A DNA stretch of 31,661 bases from Neocallimastix lanati (nom. inval.) (GCA_016946835.1 JACVTC010000404.1:1-31661); one strand, 5' to 3'. Numbered from the stretch's first letter, positions 9,607-23,435 are shown. Numbers and translations are program-made. The notes: generated by a model from the sequence alone, not told the origin.

Positions 9607-10703
9607 GCTAAGGTAGTTACCAAAATTCGGTAAGATTATTGTAAAGGATTTCTAATGTGGGTTAGAAATATATAAATTTTAAATAATTTAACTAGGTCAA
9701 CAAGTCCTTATATAGTAATAAAAAGGATTAGATTCTTATAAAATATTGATCAAATAATTATTGAAATAAAAGAATACTTTTTATTATAATAAACACTAAT
9801 AAAATATTATAAAAATATATTTAAAAGTTTCTTTTTTATATTTATAACTTTTATTTATAATTATTATTAATTAATTATTATTATTACTATAATAGATTAT
9901 TCTTATATTAATAATCTTACAAAGATTTAATTCTAAATCAAATTAATGTCTTTTTATATTATTTTCTAAAAATAATTATTATAATAATATTTATTTAATA
10001 CATGTATTTTTTATATATATAAAACTAAACTATTTAATTAATAAACTATCTAAATAAAATATAAAACTAAAGGAGATATTGTTTTTATTATTCATTATTC
10101 ATAAGACTAGTCATTTTCATTATTCATATTGAGTCAGAATATTATTCTAAAGTCATTATCTAAATAATTATAACTAATAAAAATAAAACATAATTGTTAG
10201 TAAAAATATAATATAATAATTCGTATTTAAACATAATATAATTATTTGTTATTAATGGATAAATTATATAATAATTTGTATAGTAATGGATTAATTATTA
10301 AGGGGCCCTATCAAAATAATTTCTCCAATATTATATATATATTATTGATATTTATCCAAAACTTTGAATCACGATATCTCGTGAACCAGTGGAGATATCG
10401 AGCTAAAAATTTGATATTTTTCTTCTCGGAAGCTAAAGCTTCCGAATGAGCATAATACCAAGCGCGAAACTCAATTATTTGGCGAGATATGACTCATTGA
10501 AGTGAGTCTTAAATCACACATTATTTTATTATTTAATTATTGAAAAATTTAAAATAAATTTTTATATTTAAATTGTTTAATATGAATCATATTTAGTAAT
10601 AATAAATAATATAATATTATATAATGAATTAATGACGATTGAATAATATTTTTGTTTGCAATTCCAAAGTGATTTCAAACTAAATCACCTCGTAATCGCG
10701 ACA
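9607..10703 (-). repeat. Shared LTR plus gag leader between units B and C
   Basis: The length is 1,097 bp, the same as the unit A copy, and I see no difference from it. It serves as 5' LTR and leader for unit B and as 3' LTR for unit C. The outer border is TGTC on the minus strand at 10703. The hairpin core lies at about 10372-10508. The inner LTR border is unresolved; the GACA candidate is at 9947. Confidence 0.75.
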
Positions 10704-10714
10704 TCGCTCCTCCT
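10704..10714 (-). other. Polypurine tract preceding the unit C 3' LTR
   Basis: AGGAGGAGCGA on the minus strand, directly before TGTC, as in the other units. Confidence 0.7.
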
Positions 10715-11521
10715 GAAGAATCGAATTCCAGGCGATTGAATAATTCATATATTAGGAATATACATGATAATATATTATGATTGACTCAATATATAGTTGA
10801 AATATAATTACAATATATAATATTGAAAAATTATTGAATAGAAATTAACATATTAAAATATTGAAATATAGTTCCATATATGGTGAAAAATTTTTATCAT
10901 AAATTCTAATTAATAATATTTTGTTGAAAATTTAAACTCTACTTATTATAGAATTGCATAAATTTAATTTAAATAAATTAAAAATTTCAAAAAAATAAAT
11001 TTTTTATTTGAATATTATATATAATTGATTTTTAATAATATTTTTAATAATAAAATATATTCTTGAAAAATTTATTATAAAATTATTGATATATAGAAAA
11101 ATTTTAAAATTTTTTGAAAAAGCTGATTTTACTGAATTTTTTGTAAAATATAATTATTGAGATCTATTTTATTTTTTATCTGTAAAATGTGAAATTTGAA
11201 ATTTAAGTAATTTTACTTGTAAATTTTAATATTGTATAATTATTTTTATATATTTTATAATAAAGATTTTGTGTAATTTATTTTTGAATATGCTCAAGTT
11301 AATTTTTTGAAATAAACTAAAAATTTAGTTTTAATTATTTTTTAATTATTTTTAATAAAATAAAATTGAAAAAATTTTTGAAATTGAAATTCCATTTATT
11401 TGAAATTATTTTTGAAATTTAAATTTAATTAGTGAGATGAGTTTATGAAAATAATAAATTTGTATTACTAAGTTGATTTTTGGTACTTTATTATAAAAAT
11501 TGATTAATAAATTGCTTTGTT
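10704..11521 (-). other. AT-rich 3' untranslated region of unit C
   Basis: 818 bp between the pol stop and the LTR, the same length as in units B and D. Apart from the polypurine tract I see no gene or recognisable signal in it. Confidence 0.7.
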
Positions 11522-14500
11522 TTAGAATTTCCTGATACTTTTGTTGAAATTAATTAACATTTCTTGATATTGAATATCATTTTCGATAACTGATGCTGGA
11601 ACCCAGTTACATTGTTGTTTATAGTTGTATCTAACTTTGTATTCATACCTTTTCTCTTTGTAATTTGGCCTAAAGTCTAAGATTTCAGTTATTCTAGCGG
11701 CTGTTTCTCTATACCTTGTCCTCCCTTTGAATTTTTCAGGAGTTGGAACATACGGTTCTAACTCAGAAACATGGAAAATTGGATAATGTTTTGGGAATGG
11801 AGATTTAGAAATATCTATTCTATAATTACCATTCTTTAAAACTTCTAAAACTTTATATGGTCCATACTTACGAGGAGCTAATTTAGCTGATTCAGCGGTA
11901 GTAAATGCTGGTGGAGCATTAACCCAAACTTTTTCACCTTCTTTAAATTCAGGAGCAATCATTCTTTTCTTGTCTGCAGCTCTTTTGTAAAGATCTTGAG
12001 CTCTTAATAAGACTTCTTTGACATGTAAAAAGTTTTTTTCCTACATCTTCGATATATTCGAAATTAGAATTAGATCCTTGGAATAAAAATATTTCGTCCA
12101 TTGGTGGATGGAAACCATAATTAATGAAAAATGGAGTTTGTTTTGTAGACTCATGAACTGAATTGTTATAAACAAATTCTGCTAAATGTAGCCATTTAAT
12201 CCAGTCATCATGGAAGAATGCTCTAGTGTAGCATCGTAAATATTGTGCGATGAATGAATTACATCTCTCAACCTGTCCAACAGTTTCGTGGTGATCAGTA
12301 GTTGCTATTTTTGAAGCAATTCTAAGTTTTTCTAATATTTCTGTCCATAAAGCACTTGTAAATTGAGAACCTCTATCAGAGTAAATGTCAGAAGGTAAAC
12401 CGTGAATCCTAAATATTTCTTTTAAAAATGCTTCAGCAGTTTCTTCAGCTGTAGGTATAATTTTAAATGGTATTAAGTGAATCATTTTTGAAAATCGATC
12501 CACAACCACCATAATTACTGTGTATTTTTTAGATTCAGGTAGACCGCATAAAAAATCAATTTCGATCGATCTCCAAGGTCGATCTGGAATTTCAAGTGGT
12601 CGTAAAAAATCATACTTTTTATGTCTACTAGCCTTATTTCTTGCACAGTTTTCGCATGAATTAACGAAACTTGTTATATCTTGATGCATTTTTGGCCACC
12701 AAAAATTTCTCATAATCAATTCTTCTGTACGTCGAATACCAAGATGACCTGCTGCGGGATTTTCATGATACCTTTTTAATATTTCTAGTCTTAATTTTTC
12801 AGGAACATAAATTAAATTACCATACCATATCATATTATTTTTAATTTTAAATTTATTCATCTTTCTAAAAGGTCGGTAGTAGTATCCTTGACTAGCATTA
12901 ATTGGACCAAAGTAATGATAGATATCATCAGCAGTACTATCAGTTTTAGTTGCTTCAATTATTTCTTCAATAAGTGTGTTGGAAATACCCATTAAACATG
13001 AAGATGGATCAATATTACTACTGTCTAAGATATATTCTGGTTGTTCATATTCGGGTTTTTGTAAATAATCTGGTCTGCGAGATAAACTATCCGGTTTTCC
13101 ATTCTTTTTTCCTTGTCGATAAATTAATTGGAAGTTAAATTCTTGAAAGAACATGTGCCAACGTTGTTGCCGTTGGTTGCCTACCTTTCCGCCTAAAGTA
13201 TAAATTAAATTTTTATGGTCAGTAAAGACCGTAACTTGATGTTTTGCACCAAGTAATAAATGTCGCCAGTTGGAAAAAGCACATTTTATTGCTAAAAGTT
13301 CTTTTTCAGTGATTGAGTAATTTACTTCTACATTTGATAAACTTCTTGAATAGTAAGCAACAGGGTGAAGTTTACCTTCATCATCCTTTTGAGATAGAAT
13401 ACCACCTATTGCATAGTTGCTAGCATCACACTCAACAATAAATGGTTTACTTGGGTCTGGATGTATTAATACAGGAGCGGTAGTAAGTCTATTTTTTAAT
13501 TCTTGAAAAGCATTTTCGCATTTGTTATCCCAAATAAATTTATTATTTTTCTTTGTTAGGTTGTGTAGTGGTCTGGCGATTTGTGCAAAATTTTCTACAA
13601 ACCTTCTGTAGTAGTTACAAAGACCGACAAAACGTTGTACATCCTTAACACATGTGGGAGTAGGCCATTCTTTCACAGATTTAATCTTTTCTGGATCGGT
13701 AGATATACCTTTTCCTGAAATTACATATCCTAAAATTGAACTTCATCTTTGTGGAATTCACATTTCTTTAATTTAGCGTATAAATTATTTTCTAATAATT
13801 TTTGTAAAACTTCGCGAACATGTTGTATATGTTCATCCAATGTTTTGGAGTAGATTAAAATATCGTCCAAATATAGAATTACAGATTTTTTCTAAGAATG
13901 GGCGTAAAACTGAATTTATAAATGATTGAAAAGTTGCAGGTGCATTTTTCAAACCGAAAGGCATTACGAGATATTCGTAATGACCATATTTTGTGCGGAA
14001 GGCGGTTTTGTATTCATCACCTTCACGTATACGTATTAAATTATACGCTGAACGTAAGTCAAGTTTTGTAAAATATTGTGCACCTTTGACTTTTTCGATA
14101 ATATCATTGATTAGTGGTAGAGGATATGAATTTCTGACTGTTACGTCGTTTAATTTTCTATAATCGACGCAAAGTCGTAAAGTACCATCTTTCTTTTTCT
14201 GGAATAAAATAGGATAACCAGCAGGAGATTCAGAAAGACGTATAAAACCTTTTTTCTCGTTATCTTTAATGTATTGCTTTAATACTTCGTCCTCTTCTTC
14301 AGAAAGTGGGTAAATAGGGCAGTAATGTAAGGTAGCATCCTTTTGTAGAACAATTTTACAGTCAACTAATCTGTGGGGAGGTAGTTTGTCAGCATTTTTC
14401 TTGCTAAAAACTTCAAATAAGTCTCTATAAGGTTCCGGAATATCTTCAATTTTGTCTTCTTCTTCATCAATTTCATCATCTTCTTCAGTAAAAGTATCTT

Positions 14501-15490
14501 CAAAATTATTTAAAAATGAATAAATAAAAAGATTGTAATTAAATTTATTGAAATTTCGTTTTGAAATTACTTTATTTTTTGAAAAATTTTTTGTAGTAAA
14601 ACAATTTTTATTATTGGTAAATTTTTTGGTTACACGAAATTTTTTAAATTTATAATAATTTTTAAATTTTTTAGAATTTTTTTGAAAAGTAATTTCTAAA
14701 ATTGAATTTCGAATTTTTTCTAAATTTTGAATAATAATTATAAAATTTTGAAGATGATTTATACTTAGGTGAATAATAATTATAATATGAATTTTTTGGT
14801 TTTATTGAATAAAAATTATTATTAAAATATTTTTTGTGAAATTGTTTTTTGTTAAATTTCAATTTATTTGAAAAATATAAAAATTTTGGTTTTTTATTGA
14901 AAAAATTTTTAGAAAAAATTTTTGGAAAATTTTTATAATAATTAAAATTTGAAAAATTAATTTTATTATTTAAATTTGTTATAGATACTGATTTTTTTCT
15001 TAAATGAATTGAAATTTAAATTGGAGAAAATAAATTTATTTTTGTAATTAAATTGAATTTCATATTTATTCATAAATTTATTTCCAAGTAAAATATCTGT
15101 AGGTATTTTATCAGTAACTAAGAAACCATCTTTAAAAGTAGCAATGTAAAATTTATTATTGATTGAGATTCTTAATTGAAATTTCAAAACAACAATTTCT
15201 TTTATAAAAGCTGAGCCACTAATTCCTTTTATTTCAATAGAATTAATAGCTTTATGCTTTTGTAAATTTAATTTTGATACTAAATCTTTAGAAATAAAAT
15301 TGCAATAGGATCCACTATCTAAAATAGTTGAATATTTAGTAAATTTATTATTAAATTTATTTTCAATATTATTTAATTTTAGTGGAATAAAAGTTTTTAA
15401 AGTAAAAAATGTATTTGGTAATTTTGGTATTTTTGTGGAGTCAAGTACTGGGAAATTATAATGATATGTTTTATGGTTTTGAACATTCAT
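11522..15490 (-). pseudogene. pol: pol, unit C (all domains, five run-length frameshifts)
   Basis: All Pol domains are present. The longest open piece (13676 to 11949) covers the end of RT through the integrase core. It includes RNase H (CDAS Asp688, TDHKNL Asp757, PDSLSR Asp800), the integrase zinc finger (His908, His915, Cys945, Cys948) and the catalytic triad Asp978, Asp1038, Glu1074. A second piece (11962 to 11522) holds GPY at 1209-1211 and the chromodomain. Breaks are extra T's in runs at 12033-12039, 13886-13891, 14677-14683 and 14992-14998, and an A4 run at 13732-13735 shared with unit B. Every private change is a gain of one T in a run of five or six, which looks more like a systematic read error than mutation. 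Confidence 0.9.
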
Positions 15491-15523
15491 AGACTCCTTA
15501 TGATGTTCATTAGTTAGTTTTTT
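15437..15523 (-). promoter_or_regulatory. Predicted -1 frameshift signal, unit C
   Basis: A-AAA-AAC lies at 15517-15523, followed by the same spacer, stem and loop-complementary GACTCC as in unit A. The signal is intact although both flanking genes carry indels in this copy. Confidence 0.85.
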
Positions 15524-16522
15524 GTACTGACTTTTTTGACATTAGTAGTAGAATAATTACTACTATTATTGTTATTGTTGTTATTGTATTTATTATTATA
15601 ATTATAATTTCTTGATGATTTGTAGGACGATTTTTTTATTGGGTTTTTTATTAGTATTATTATTTCTATTACTGCTAATTTTACTTTTAATTTTAAAAGA
15701 ATTTTCTAATAGGATACATTTTGTAATAATTGCTTCTAATGTATTTGGTAAATTTTCCATTTTCTTAATTTCTTCTTTAAATTTTGGGTGTAAACCATTG
15801 TAAAAAAATAGAGCAAGACTTTTATCTTCTAAATCTAATTGGTTACTATAGGCACGAAAACTTTCTATATATTGGTTGATGTTTCCATAGTTATGTTTTA
15901 ATTCTAATAGTTGAATTTGAGCAAGTTTTTTACTTTCAACATTAGGGAAGGCAGCTTTTAAACCATCCAATAATTCTTGTAATGAAGCTGGTACCACATT
16001 ACCTTTGTATTTTGTAAGATACCAATTCCTAGCAGCATCTCTAAGTCTAGTTTTTACAAAATTAACACGAGCATCTGGTGGTAGTAAATTATTTGGATAT
16101 GCCTTAAATGTTGCAGAACATAATTCACAGAATAATTCAACTTCAGCTGGTACACCAGTAAACAATCCTGGATCTGGTACTTGTGCTATAGGATAGGTAA
16201 TTCTTCCTCTCATAACTACATCATTGTCTAGATCATAATTAGTAGAAGAGTCAGAACGTCCACTATCATCATTGCTATTATCGTCCCCAGGCCTCGGAGT
16301 TGCCCGTTGATGGATATATCTATCTTGAATTTCATTTCTTAACATGGTAGCAATATTCTGGTTATTAGCAGCAATTTCTTGTTGAAATCTACCATACATT
16401 TGGGTAGCAAAAGCCTCTAAATCAGTCCTACTAACAGCAGTTTGGTTCAAAGTTTGAAGTACTTCATTGATGGCAGTACCAAGTTCTTGCCTAAATCTTT
16501 CCATAAAATCTTGATTGGACAT
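15514..16522 (-). pseudogene. gag: gag, unit C (one extra T truncates the tail)
   Basis: The frame is intact from the start at 16522 through the whole capsid-type Gag domain. It then shifts at a T7 run (15631-15637, T6 in the other units) near residue 296, inside the basic tail, and stops at 15602 after 306 residues. The original stop position is 15514. The change removes most of the Asn-rich tail and would bypass the slippery site, so this copy as written could not make Gag-Pol. A consensus error in a homopolymer is the simplest explanation. Confidence 0.9.
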
Positions 16523-17619
16523 GCTAAGGTAGTTACCAAAATTCGGTAAGATTATTGTAAAGGATTTCTAATGTGGGTTAGAAATATATAAATTTTAAAT
16601 AATTTAACTAGGTCAACAAGTCCTTATATAGTAATAAAAAGGATTAGATTCTTATAAAATATTGATCAAATAATTATTGAAATAAAAGAATACTTTTTAT
16701 TATAATAAACACTAATAAAATATTATAAAAATATATTTAAAAGTTTCTTTTTTATATTTATAACTTTTATTTATAATTATTATTAATTAATTATTATTAT
16801 TACTATAATAGATTATTCTTATATTAATAATCTTACAAAGATTTAATTCTAAATCAAATTAATGTCTTTTTATATTATTTTCTAAAAATAATTATTATAA
16901 TAATATTTATTTAATACATGTATTTTTTATATATATAAAACTAAACTATTTAATTAATAAACTATCTAAATAAAATATAAAACTAAAGGAGATATTGTTT
17001 TTATTATTCATTATTCATAAGACTAGTCATTTTCATTATTCATATTGAGTCAGAATATTATTCTAAAGTCATTATCTAAATAATTATAACTAATAAAAAT
17101 AAAACATAATTGTTAGTAAAAATATAATATAATAATTCGTATTTAAACATAATATAATTATTTGTTATTAATGGATAAATTATATAATAATTTGTATAGT
17201 AATGGATTAATTATTAAGGGGCCCTATCAAAATAATTTCTCCAATATTATATATATATTATTGATATTTATCCAAAACTTTGAATCACGATATCTCGTGA
17301 ACCAGTGGAGATATCGAGCTAAAAATTTGATATTTTTCTTCTCGGAAGCTAAAGCTTCCGAATGAGCATAATACCAAGCGCGAAACTCAATTATTTGGCG
17401 AGATATGACTCATTGAAGTGAGTCTTAAATCACACATTATTTTATTATTTAATTATTGAAAAATTTAAAATAAATTTTTATATTTAAATTGTTTAATATG
17501 AATCATATTTAGTAATAATAAATAATATAATATTATATAATGAATTAATGACGATTGAATAATATTTTTGTTTGCAATTCCAAAGTGATTTCAAACTAAA
17601 TCACCTCGTAATCGCGACA
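16523..17619 (-). repeat. Shared LTR plus gag leader between units C and D
   Basis: 1,097 bp, with no difference seen from the unit A and B copies. The outer border is TGTC on the minus strand at 17619; the candidate inner border is GACA at 16863. The hairpin core lies at about 17288-17424. Confidence 0.75.
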
Positions 17620-17630
17620 TCGCTCCTCCT
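17620..17630 (-). other. Polypurine tract preceding the unit D 3' LTR
   Basis: AGGAGGAGCGA on the minus strand, immediately before the TGTC start of the LTR. Confidence 0.7.
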
Positions 17631-18437
17631 GAAGAATCGAATTCCAGGCGATTGAATAATTCATATATTAGGAATATACATGATAATATATTATGATTGA
17701 CTCAATATATAGTTGAAATATAATTACAATATATAATATTGAAAAATTATTGAATAGAAATTAACATATTAAAATATTGAAATATAGTTCCATATATGGT
17801 GAAAAATTTTTATCATAAATTCTAATTAATAATATTTTGTTGAAAATTTAAACTCTACTTATTATAGAATTGCATAAATTTAATTTAAATAAATTAAAAA
17901 TTTCAAAAAAATAAATTTTTTATTTGAATATTATATATAATTGATTTTTAATAATATTTTTAATAATAAAATATATTCTTGAAAAATTTATTATAAAATT
18001 ATTGATATATAGAAAAATTTTAAAATTTTTTGAAAAAGCTGATTTTACTGAATTTTTTGTAAAATATAATTATTGAGATCTATTTTATTTTTTATCTGTA
18101 AAATGTGAAATTTGAAATTTAAGTAATTTTACTTGTAAATTTTAATATTGTATAATTATTTTTATATATTTTATAATAAAGATTTTGTGTAATTTATTTT
18201 TGAATATGCTCAAGTTAATTTTTTGAAATAAACTAAAAATTTAGTTTTAATTATTTTTTAATTATTTTTAATAAAATAAAATTGAAAAAATTTTTGAAAT
18301 TGAAATTCCATTTATTTGAAATTATTTTTGAAATTTAAATTTAATTAGTGAGATGAGTTTATGAAAATAATAAATTTGTATTACTAAGTTGATTTTTGGT
18401 ACTTTATTATAAAAATTGATTAATAAATTGCTTTGTT
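17620..18437 (-). other. AT-rich 3' untranslated region of unit D
   Basis: 818 bp of A/T-dominated DNA between the pol stop and the LTR. I see no gene or other signal in it besides the polypurine tract. Confidence 0.7.
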
Positions 18438-21400
18438 TTAGAATTTCCTGATACTTTTGTTGAAATTAATTAACATTTCTTGATATTGAATATCATTTTC
18501 GATAACTGATGCTGGAACCCAGTTACATTGTTGTTTATAGTTGTATCTAACTTTGTATTCATACCTTTTCTCTTTGTAATTTGGCCTAAAGTCTAAGATT
18601 TCAGTTATTCTAGCGGCTGTTTCTCTATACCTTGTCCTCCCTTTGAATTTTTCAGGAGTTGGAACATACGGTTCTAACTCAGAAACATGGAAAATTGGAT
18701 AATGTTTTGGGAATGGAGATTTAGAAATATCTATTCTATAATTACCATTCTTTAAAACTTCTAAAACTTTATATGGTCCATACTTACGAGGAGCTAATTT
18801 AGCTGATTCAGCGGTAGTAAATGCTGGTGGAGCATTAACCCAAACTTTTTCACCTTCTTTAAATTCAGGAGCAATCATTCTTTTCTTGTCTGCAGCTCTT
18901 TTGTAAAGATCTTGAGCTCTTAATAAGACTTCTTTGACATGTAAAAAGTTTTTTCCTACATCTTCGATATATTCGAAATTAGAATTAGATCCTTGGAATA
19001 AAAATATTTCGTCCATTGGTGGATGGAAACCATAATTAATGAAAAATGGAGTTTGTTTTGTAGACTCATGAACTGAATTGTTATAAACAAATTCTGCTAA
19101 ATGTAGCCATTTAATCCAGTCATCATGGAAGAATGCTCTAGTGTAGCATCGTAAATATTGTGCGATGAATGAATTACATCTCTCAACCTGTCCAACAGTT
19201 TCGTGGTGATCAGTAGTTGCTATTTTTGAAGCAATTCTAAGTTTTTCTAATATTTCTGTCCATAAAGCACTTGTAAATTGAGAACCTCTATCAGAGTAAA
19301 TGTCAGAAGGTAAACCGTGAATCCTAAATATTTCTTTTAAAAATGCTTCAGCAGTTTCTTCAGCTGTAGGTATAATTTTAAATGGTATTAAGTGAATCAT
19401 TTTTGAAAATCGATCCACAACCACCATAATTACTGTGTATTTTTTAGATTCAGGTAGACCGCATAAAAAATCAATTTCGATCGATCTCCAAGGTCGATCT
19501 GGAATTTCAAGTGGTCGTAAAAAATCATACTTTTTATGTCTACTAGCCTTATTTCTTGCACAGTTTTCGCATGAATTAACGAAACTTGTTATATCTTGAT
19601 GCATTTTTGGCCACCAAAAATTTCTCATAATCAATTCTTCTGTACGTCGAATACCAAGATGACCTGCTGCGGGATTTTCATGATACCTTTTTAATATTTC
19701 TAGTCTTAATTTTTCAGGAACATAAATTAAATTACCATACCATATCATATTATTTTTAATTTTAAATTTATTCATCTTTCTAAAAGGTCGGTAGTAGTAT
19801 CCTTGACTAGCATTAATTGGACCAAAGTAATGATAGATATCATCAGCAGTACTATCAGTTTTAGTTGCTTCAATTATTTCTTCAATAAGTGTGTTGGAAA
19901 TACCCATTAAACATGAAGATGGATCAATATTACTACTGTCTAAGATATATTCTGGTTGTTCATATTCGGGTTTTTGTAAATAATCTGGTCTGCGAGATAA
20001 ACTATCCGGTTTTCCATTCTTTTTTCCTTGTCGATAAATTAATTGGAAGTTAAATTCTTGAAAGAACATGTGCCAACGTTGTTGCCGTTGGTTGCCTACC
20101 TTTCCGCCTAAAGTATAAATTAAATTTTTATGGTCAGTAAAGACCGTAACTTGATGTTTTGCACCAAGTAATAAATGTCGCCAGTTGGAAAAAGCACATT
20201 TTATTGCTAAAAGTTCTTTTTCAGTGATTGAGTAATTTACTTCTACATTTGATAAACTTCTTGAATAGTAAGCAACAGGGTGAAGTTTTACCTTCATCAT
20301 CCTTTTGAGATAGAATACCACCTATTGCATAGTTGCTAGCATCACACTCAACAATAAATGGTTTACTTGGGTCTGGATGTATTAATACAGGAGCGGTAGT
20401 AAGTCTATTTTTTAATTCTTGAAAAGCATTTTCGCATTTGTTATCCCAAATAAATTTATTATTTTTCTTTGTTAGGTTGTGTAGTGGTCTGGCGATTTGT
20501 GCAAAATTTTCTACAAACCTTCTGTAGTAGTTACAAAGACCGACAAAACGTTGTACATCCTTAACACATGTGGGAGTAGGCCATTCTTTCACAGATTTAA
20601 TCTTTTCTGGATCGGTAGATATACCTTTTCCTGAAATTACATATCCTAAAAATTGAACTTCATCTTTGTGGAATTCACATTTCTTTAATTTAGCGTATAA
20701 ATTATTTTCTAATAATTTTTGTAAAACTTCGCGAACATGTTGTATATGTTCATCCAATGTTTTGGAGTAGATTAAAATATCGTCCAAATATAGAATTACA
20801 GATTTTTCTAAGAATGGGCGTAAAACTGAATTTATAAATGATTGAAAAGTTGCAGGTGCATTTTTCAAACCGAAAGGCATTACGAGATATTCGTAATGAC
20901 CATATTTTGTGCGGAAGGCGGTTTTGTATTCATCACCTTCACGTATACGTATTAAATTATACGCTGAACGTAAGTCAAGTTTTGTAAAATATTGTGCACC
21001 TTTGACTTTTTCGATAATATCATTGATTAGTGGTAGAGGATATGAATTTCTGACTGTTACGTCGTTTAATTTTCTATAATCGACGCAAAGTCGTAAAGTA
21101 CCATCTTTCTTTTTCTGGAATAAAATAGGATAACCAGCAGGAGATTCAGAAAGACGTATAAAACCTTTTTTCTCGTTATCTTTAATGTATTGCTTTAATA
21201 CTTCGTCCTCTTCTTCAGAAAGTGGGTAAATAGGGCAGTAATGTAAGGTAGCATCCTTTTGTAGAACAATTTTACAGTCAACTAATCTGTGGGGAGGTAG
21301 TTTGTCAGCATTTTTCTTGCTAAAAACTTCAAATAAGTCTCTATAAGGTTCCGGAATATCTTCAATTTTGTCTTCTTCTTCATCAATTTCATCATCTTCT

Positions 21401-22404
21401 TCAGTAAAAGTATCTTCAAAATTATTTAAAAATGAATAAATAAAAAGATTGTAATTAAATTTATTGAAATTTCGTTTTGAAATTACTTTATTTTTTGAAA
21501 AATTTTTTGTAGTAAAACAATTTTTATTATTGGTAAATTTTTTGGTTACACGAAATTTTTTAAATTTATAATAATTTTTAAATTTTTTAGAATTTTTTGA
21601 AAAGTAATTTCTAAAATTGAATTTCGAATTTTTTCTAAATTTTGAATAATAATTATAAAATTTTGAAGATGATTTATACTTAGGTGAATAATAATTATAA
21701 TATGAATTTTTTGGTTTTATTGAATAAAAATTATTATTAAAATATTTTTTGTGAAATTGTTTTTTGTTAAATTTCAATTTATTTGAAAAATATAAAAATT
21801 TTGGTTTTTTATTGAAAAAATTTTTAGAAAAAATTTTTGGAAAATTTTTATAATAATTAAAATTTGAAAAATTAATTTTATTATTTAAATTTGTTATAGA
21901 TACTGATTTTTTCTTAAATGAATTGAAATTTAAATTGGAGAAAATAAATTTATTTTTGTAATTAAATTGAATTTCATATTTATTCATAAATTTATTTCCA
22001 AGTAAAATATCTGTAGGTATTTTATCAGTAACTAAGAAACCATCTTTAAAAGTAGCAATGTAAAATTTATTATTGATTGAGATTCTTAATTGAAATTTCA
22101 AAACAACAATTTCTTTTATAAAAGCTGAGCCACTAATTCCTTTTATTTCAATAGAATTAATAGCTTTATGCTTTTGTAAATTTAATTTTGATACTAAATC
22201 TTTAGAAATAAAATTGCAATAGGATCCACTATCTAAAATAGTTGAATATTTAGTAAATTTATTATTAAATTTATTTTCAATATTATTTAATTTTAGTGGA
22301 ATAAAAGTTTTTAAAGTAAAAAATGTATTTGGTAATTTTGGTATTTTTGTGGAGTCAAGTACTGGGAAATTATAATGATATGTTTTATGGTTTTGAACAT
22401 TCAT
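18438..22404 (-). pseudogene. pol: Pol polyprotein, unit D (one extra T from intact; reference copy)
   Basis: Without a single extra T (T4 at 20286-20289, T3 elsewhere) this would encode 1,321 residues from the Met at 22404. Domains in order: retropepsin-like protease (Asp58 in LDSGS, ILLG 133-136); a linker of about 185 residues (145-329) with no Asp or Glu; an acidic patch 335-349; reverse transcriptase (Asp477, YLDD 539-542); RNase H (Asp688, Asp757, Asp800); integrase with an HHCC finger (His908, His915, Cys945, Cys948) and D,D-35-E (Asp978, Asp1038, Glu1074); GPY at 1209-1211; chromodomain about 1263-1317. This order is that of Ty3/Gypsy chromoviruses. Read through the -1 frameshift, nine extra residues join it to Gag, giving about 1,665 residues. 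The two open pieces overlap around 20221-20321. Confidence 0.95.
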
Positions 22405-22437
22405 AGACTCCTTATGATGTTCATTAGTTAGTTTTTT
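22351..22437 (-). promoter_or_regulatory. Predicted -1 frameshift signal, unit D
   Basis: A-AAA-AAC lies at 22431-22437 directly before the gag stop, with the same 7-base spacer, stem, loop GGAGTC and downstream GACTCC as in unit A. Gag is intact upstream and pol is intact for about 700 codons downstream, so this is the best copy for testing the signal. Confidence 0.87.
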
Positions 22438-23435
22438 GTACTGACTTTTTTGACATTAGTAGTAGAATAATTACTACTATTATTGTTATTGTTGTTATTG
22501 TATTTATTATTATAATTATAATTTCTTGATGATTTGTAGGACGATTTTTTATTGGGTTTTTTATTAGTATTATTATTTCTATTACTGCTAATTTTACTTT
22601 TAATTTTAAAAGAATTTTCTAATAGGATACATTTTGTAATAATTGCTTCTAATGTATTTGGTAAATTTTCCATTTTCTTAATTTCTTCTTTAAATTTTGG
22701 GTGTAAACCATTGTAAAAAAATAGAGCAAGACTTTTATCTTCTAAATCTAATTGGTTACTATAGGCACGAAAACTTTCTATATATTGGTTGATGTTTCCA
22801 TAGTTATGTTTTAATTCTAATAGTTGAATTTGAGCAAGTTTTTTACTTTCAACATTAGGGAAGGCAGCTTTTAAACCATCCAATAATTCTTGTAATGAAG
22901 CTGGTACCACATTACCTTTGTATTTTGTAAGATACCAATTCCTAGCAGCATCTCTAAGTCTAGTTTTTACAAAATTAACACGAGCATCTGGTGGTAGTAA
23001 ATTATTTGGATATGCCTTAAATGTTGCAGAACATAATTCACAGAATAATTCAACTTCAGCTGGTACACCAGTAAACAATCCTGGATCTGGTACTTGTGCT
23101 ATAGGATAGGTAATTCTTCCTCTCATAACTACATCATTGTCTAGATCATAATTAGTAGAAGAGTCAGAACGTCCACTATCATCATTGCTATTATCGTCCC
23201 CAGGCCTCGGAGTTGCCCGTTGATGGATATATCTATCTTGAATTTCATTTCTTAACATGGTAGCAATATTCTGGTTATTAGCAGCAATTTCTTGTTGAAA
23301 TCTACCATACATTTGGGTAGCAAAAGCCTCTAAATCAGTCCTACTAACAGCAGTTTGGTTCAAAGTTTGAAGTACTTCATTGATGGCAGTACCAAGTTCT
23401 TGCCTAAATCTTTCCATAAAATCTTGATTGGACAT
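22428..23435 (-). CDS. gag: Gag, 335 aa (unit D, intact)
   Basis: Identical in length and sequence to the unit A and B Gag. The capsid-type Gag domain spans about 118-275 and is followed by a basic Asn/Lys/Ser tail with seven consecutive Asn. There are only three Cys, none arranged as a zinc knuckle. The stop is fused to the slippery heptamer. Pol lies 23 bases downstream in the -1 frame. Confidence 0.93.
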   Translation of the reverse strand: MSNQDFMERFRQELGTAINEVLQTLNQTAVSRTDLEAFATQMYGRFQQEIAANNQNIATMLRNEIQDRYIHQRATPRPGDDNSNDDSGRSDSSTNYDLDNDVVMRGRITYPIAQVPDPGLFTGVPAEVELFCELCSATFKAYPNNLLPPDARVNFVKTRLRDAARNWYLTKYKGNVVPASLQELLDGLKAAFPNVESKKLAQIQLLELKHNYGNINQYIESFRAYSNQLDLEDKSLALFFYNGLHPKFKEEIKKMENLPNTLEAIITKCILLENSFKIKSKISSNRNNNTNKKPNKKSSYKSSRNYNYNNKYNNNNNNNSSNYSTTNVKKVSTKN

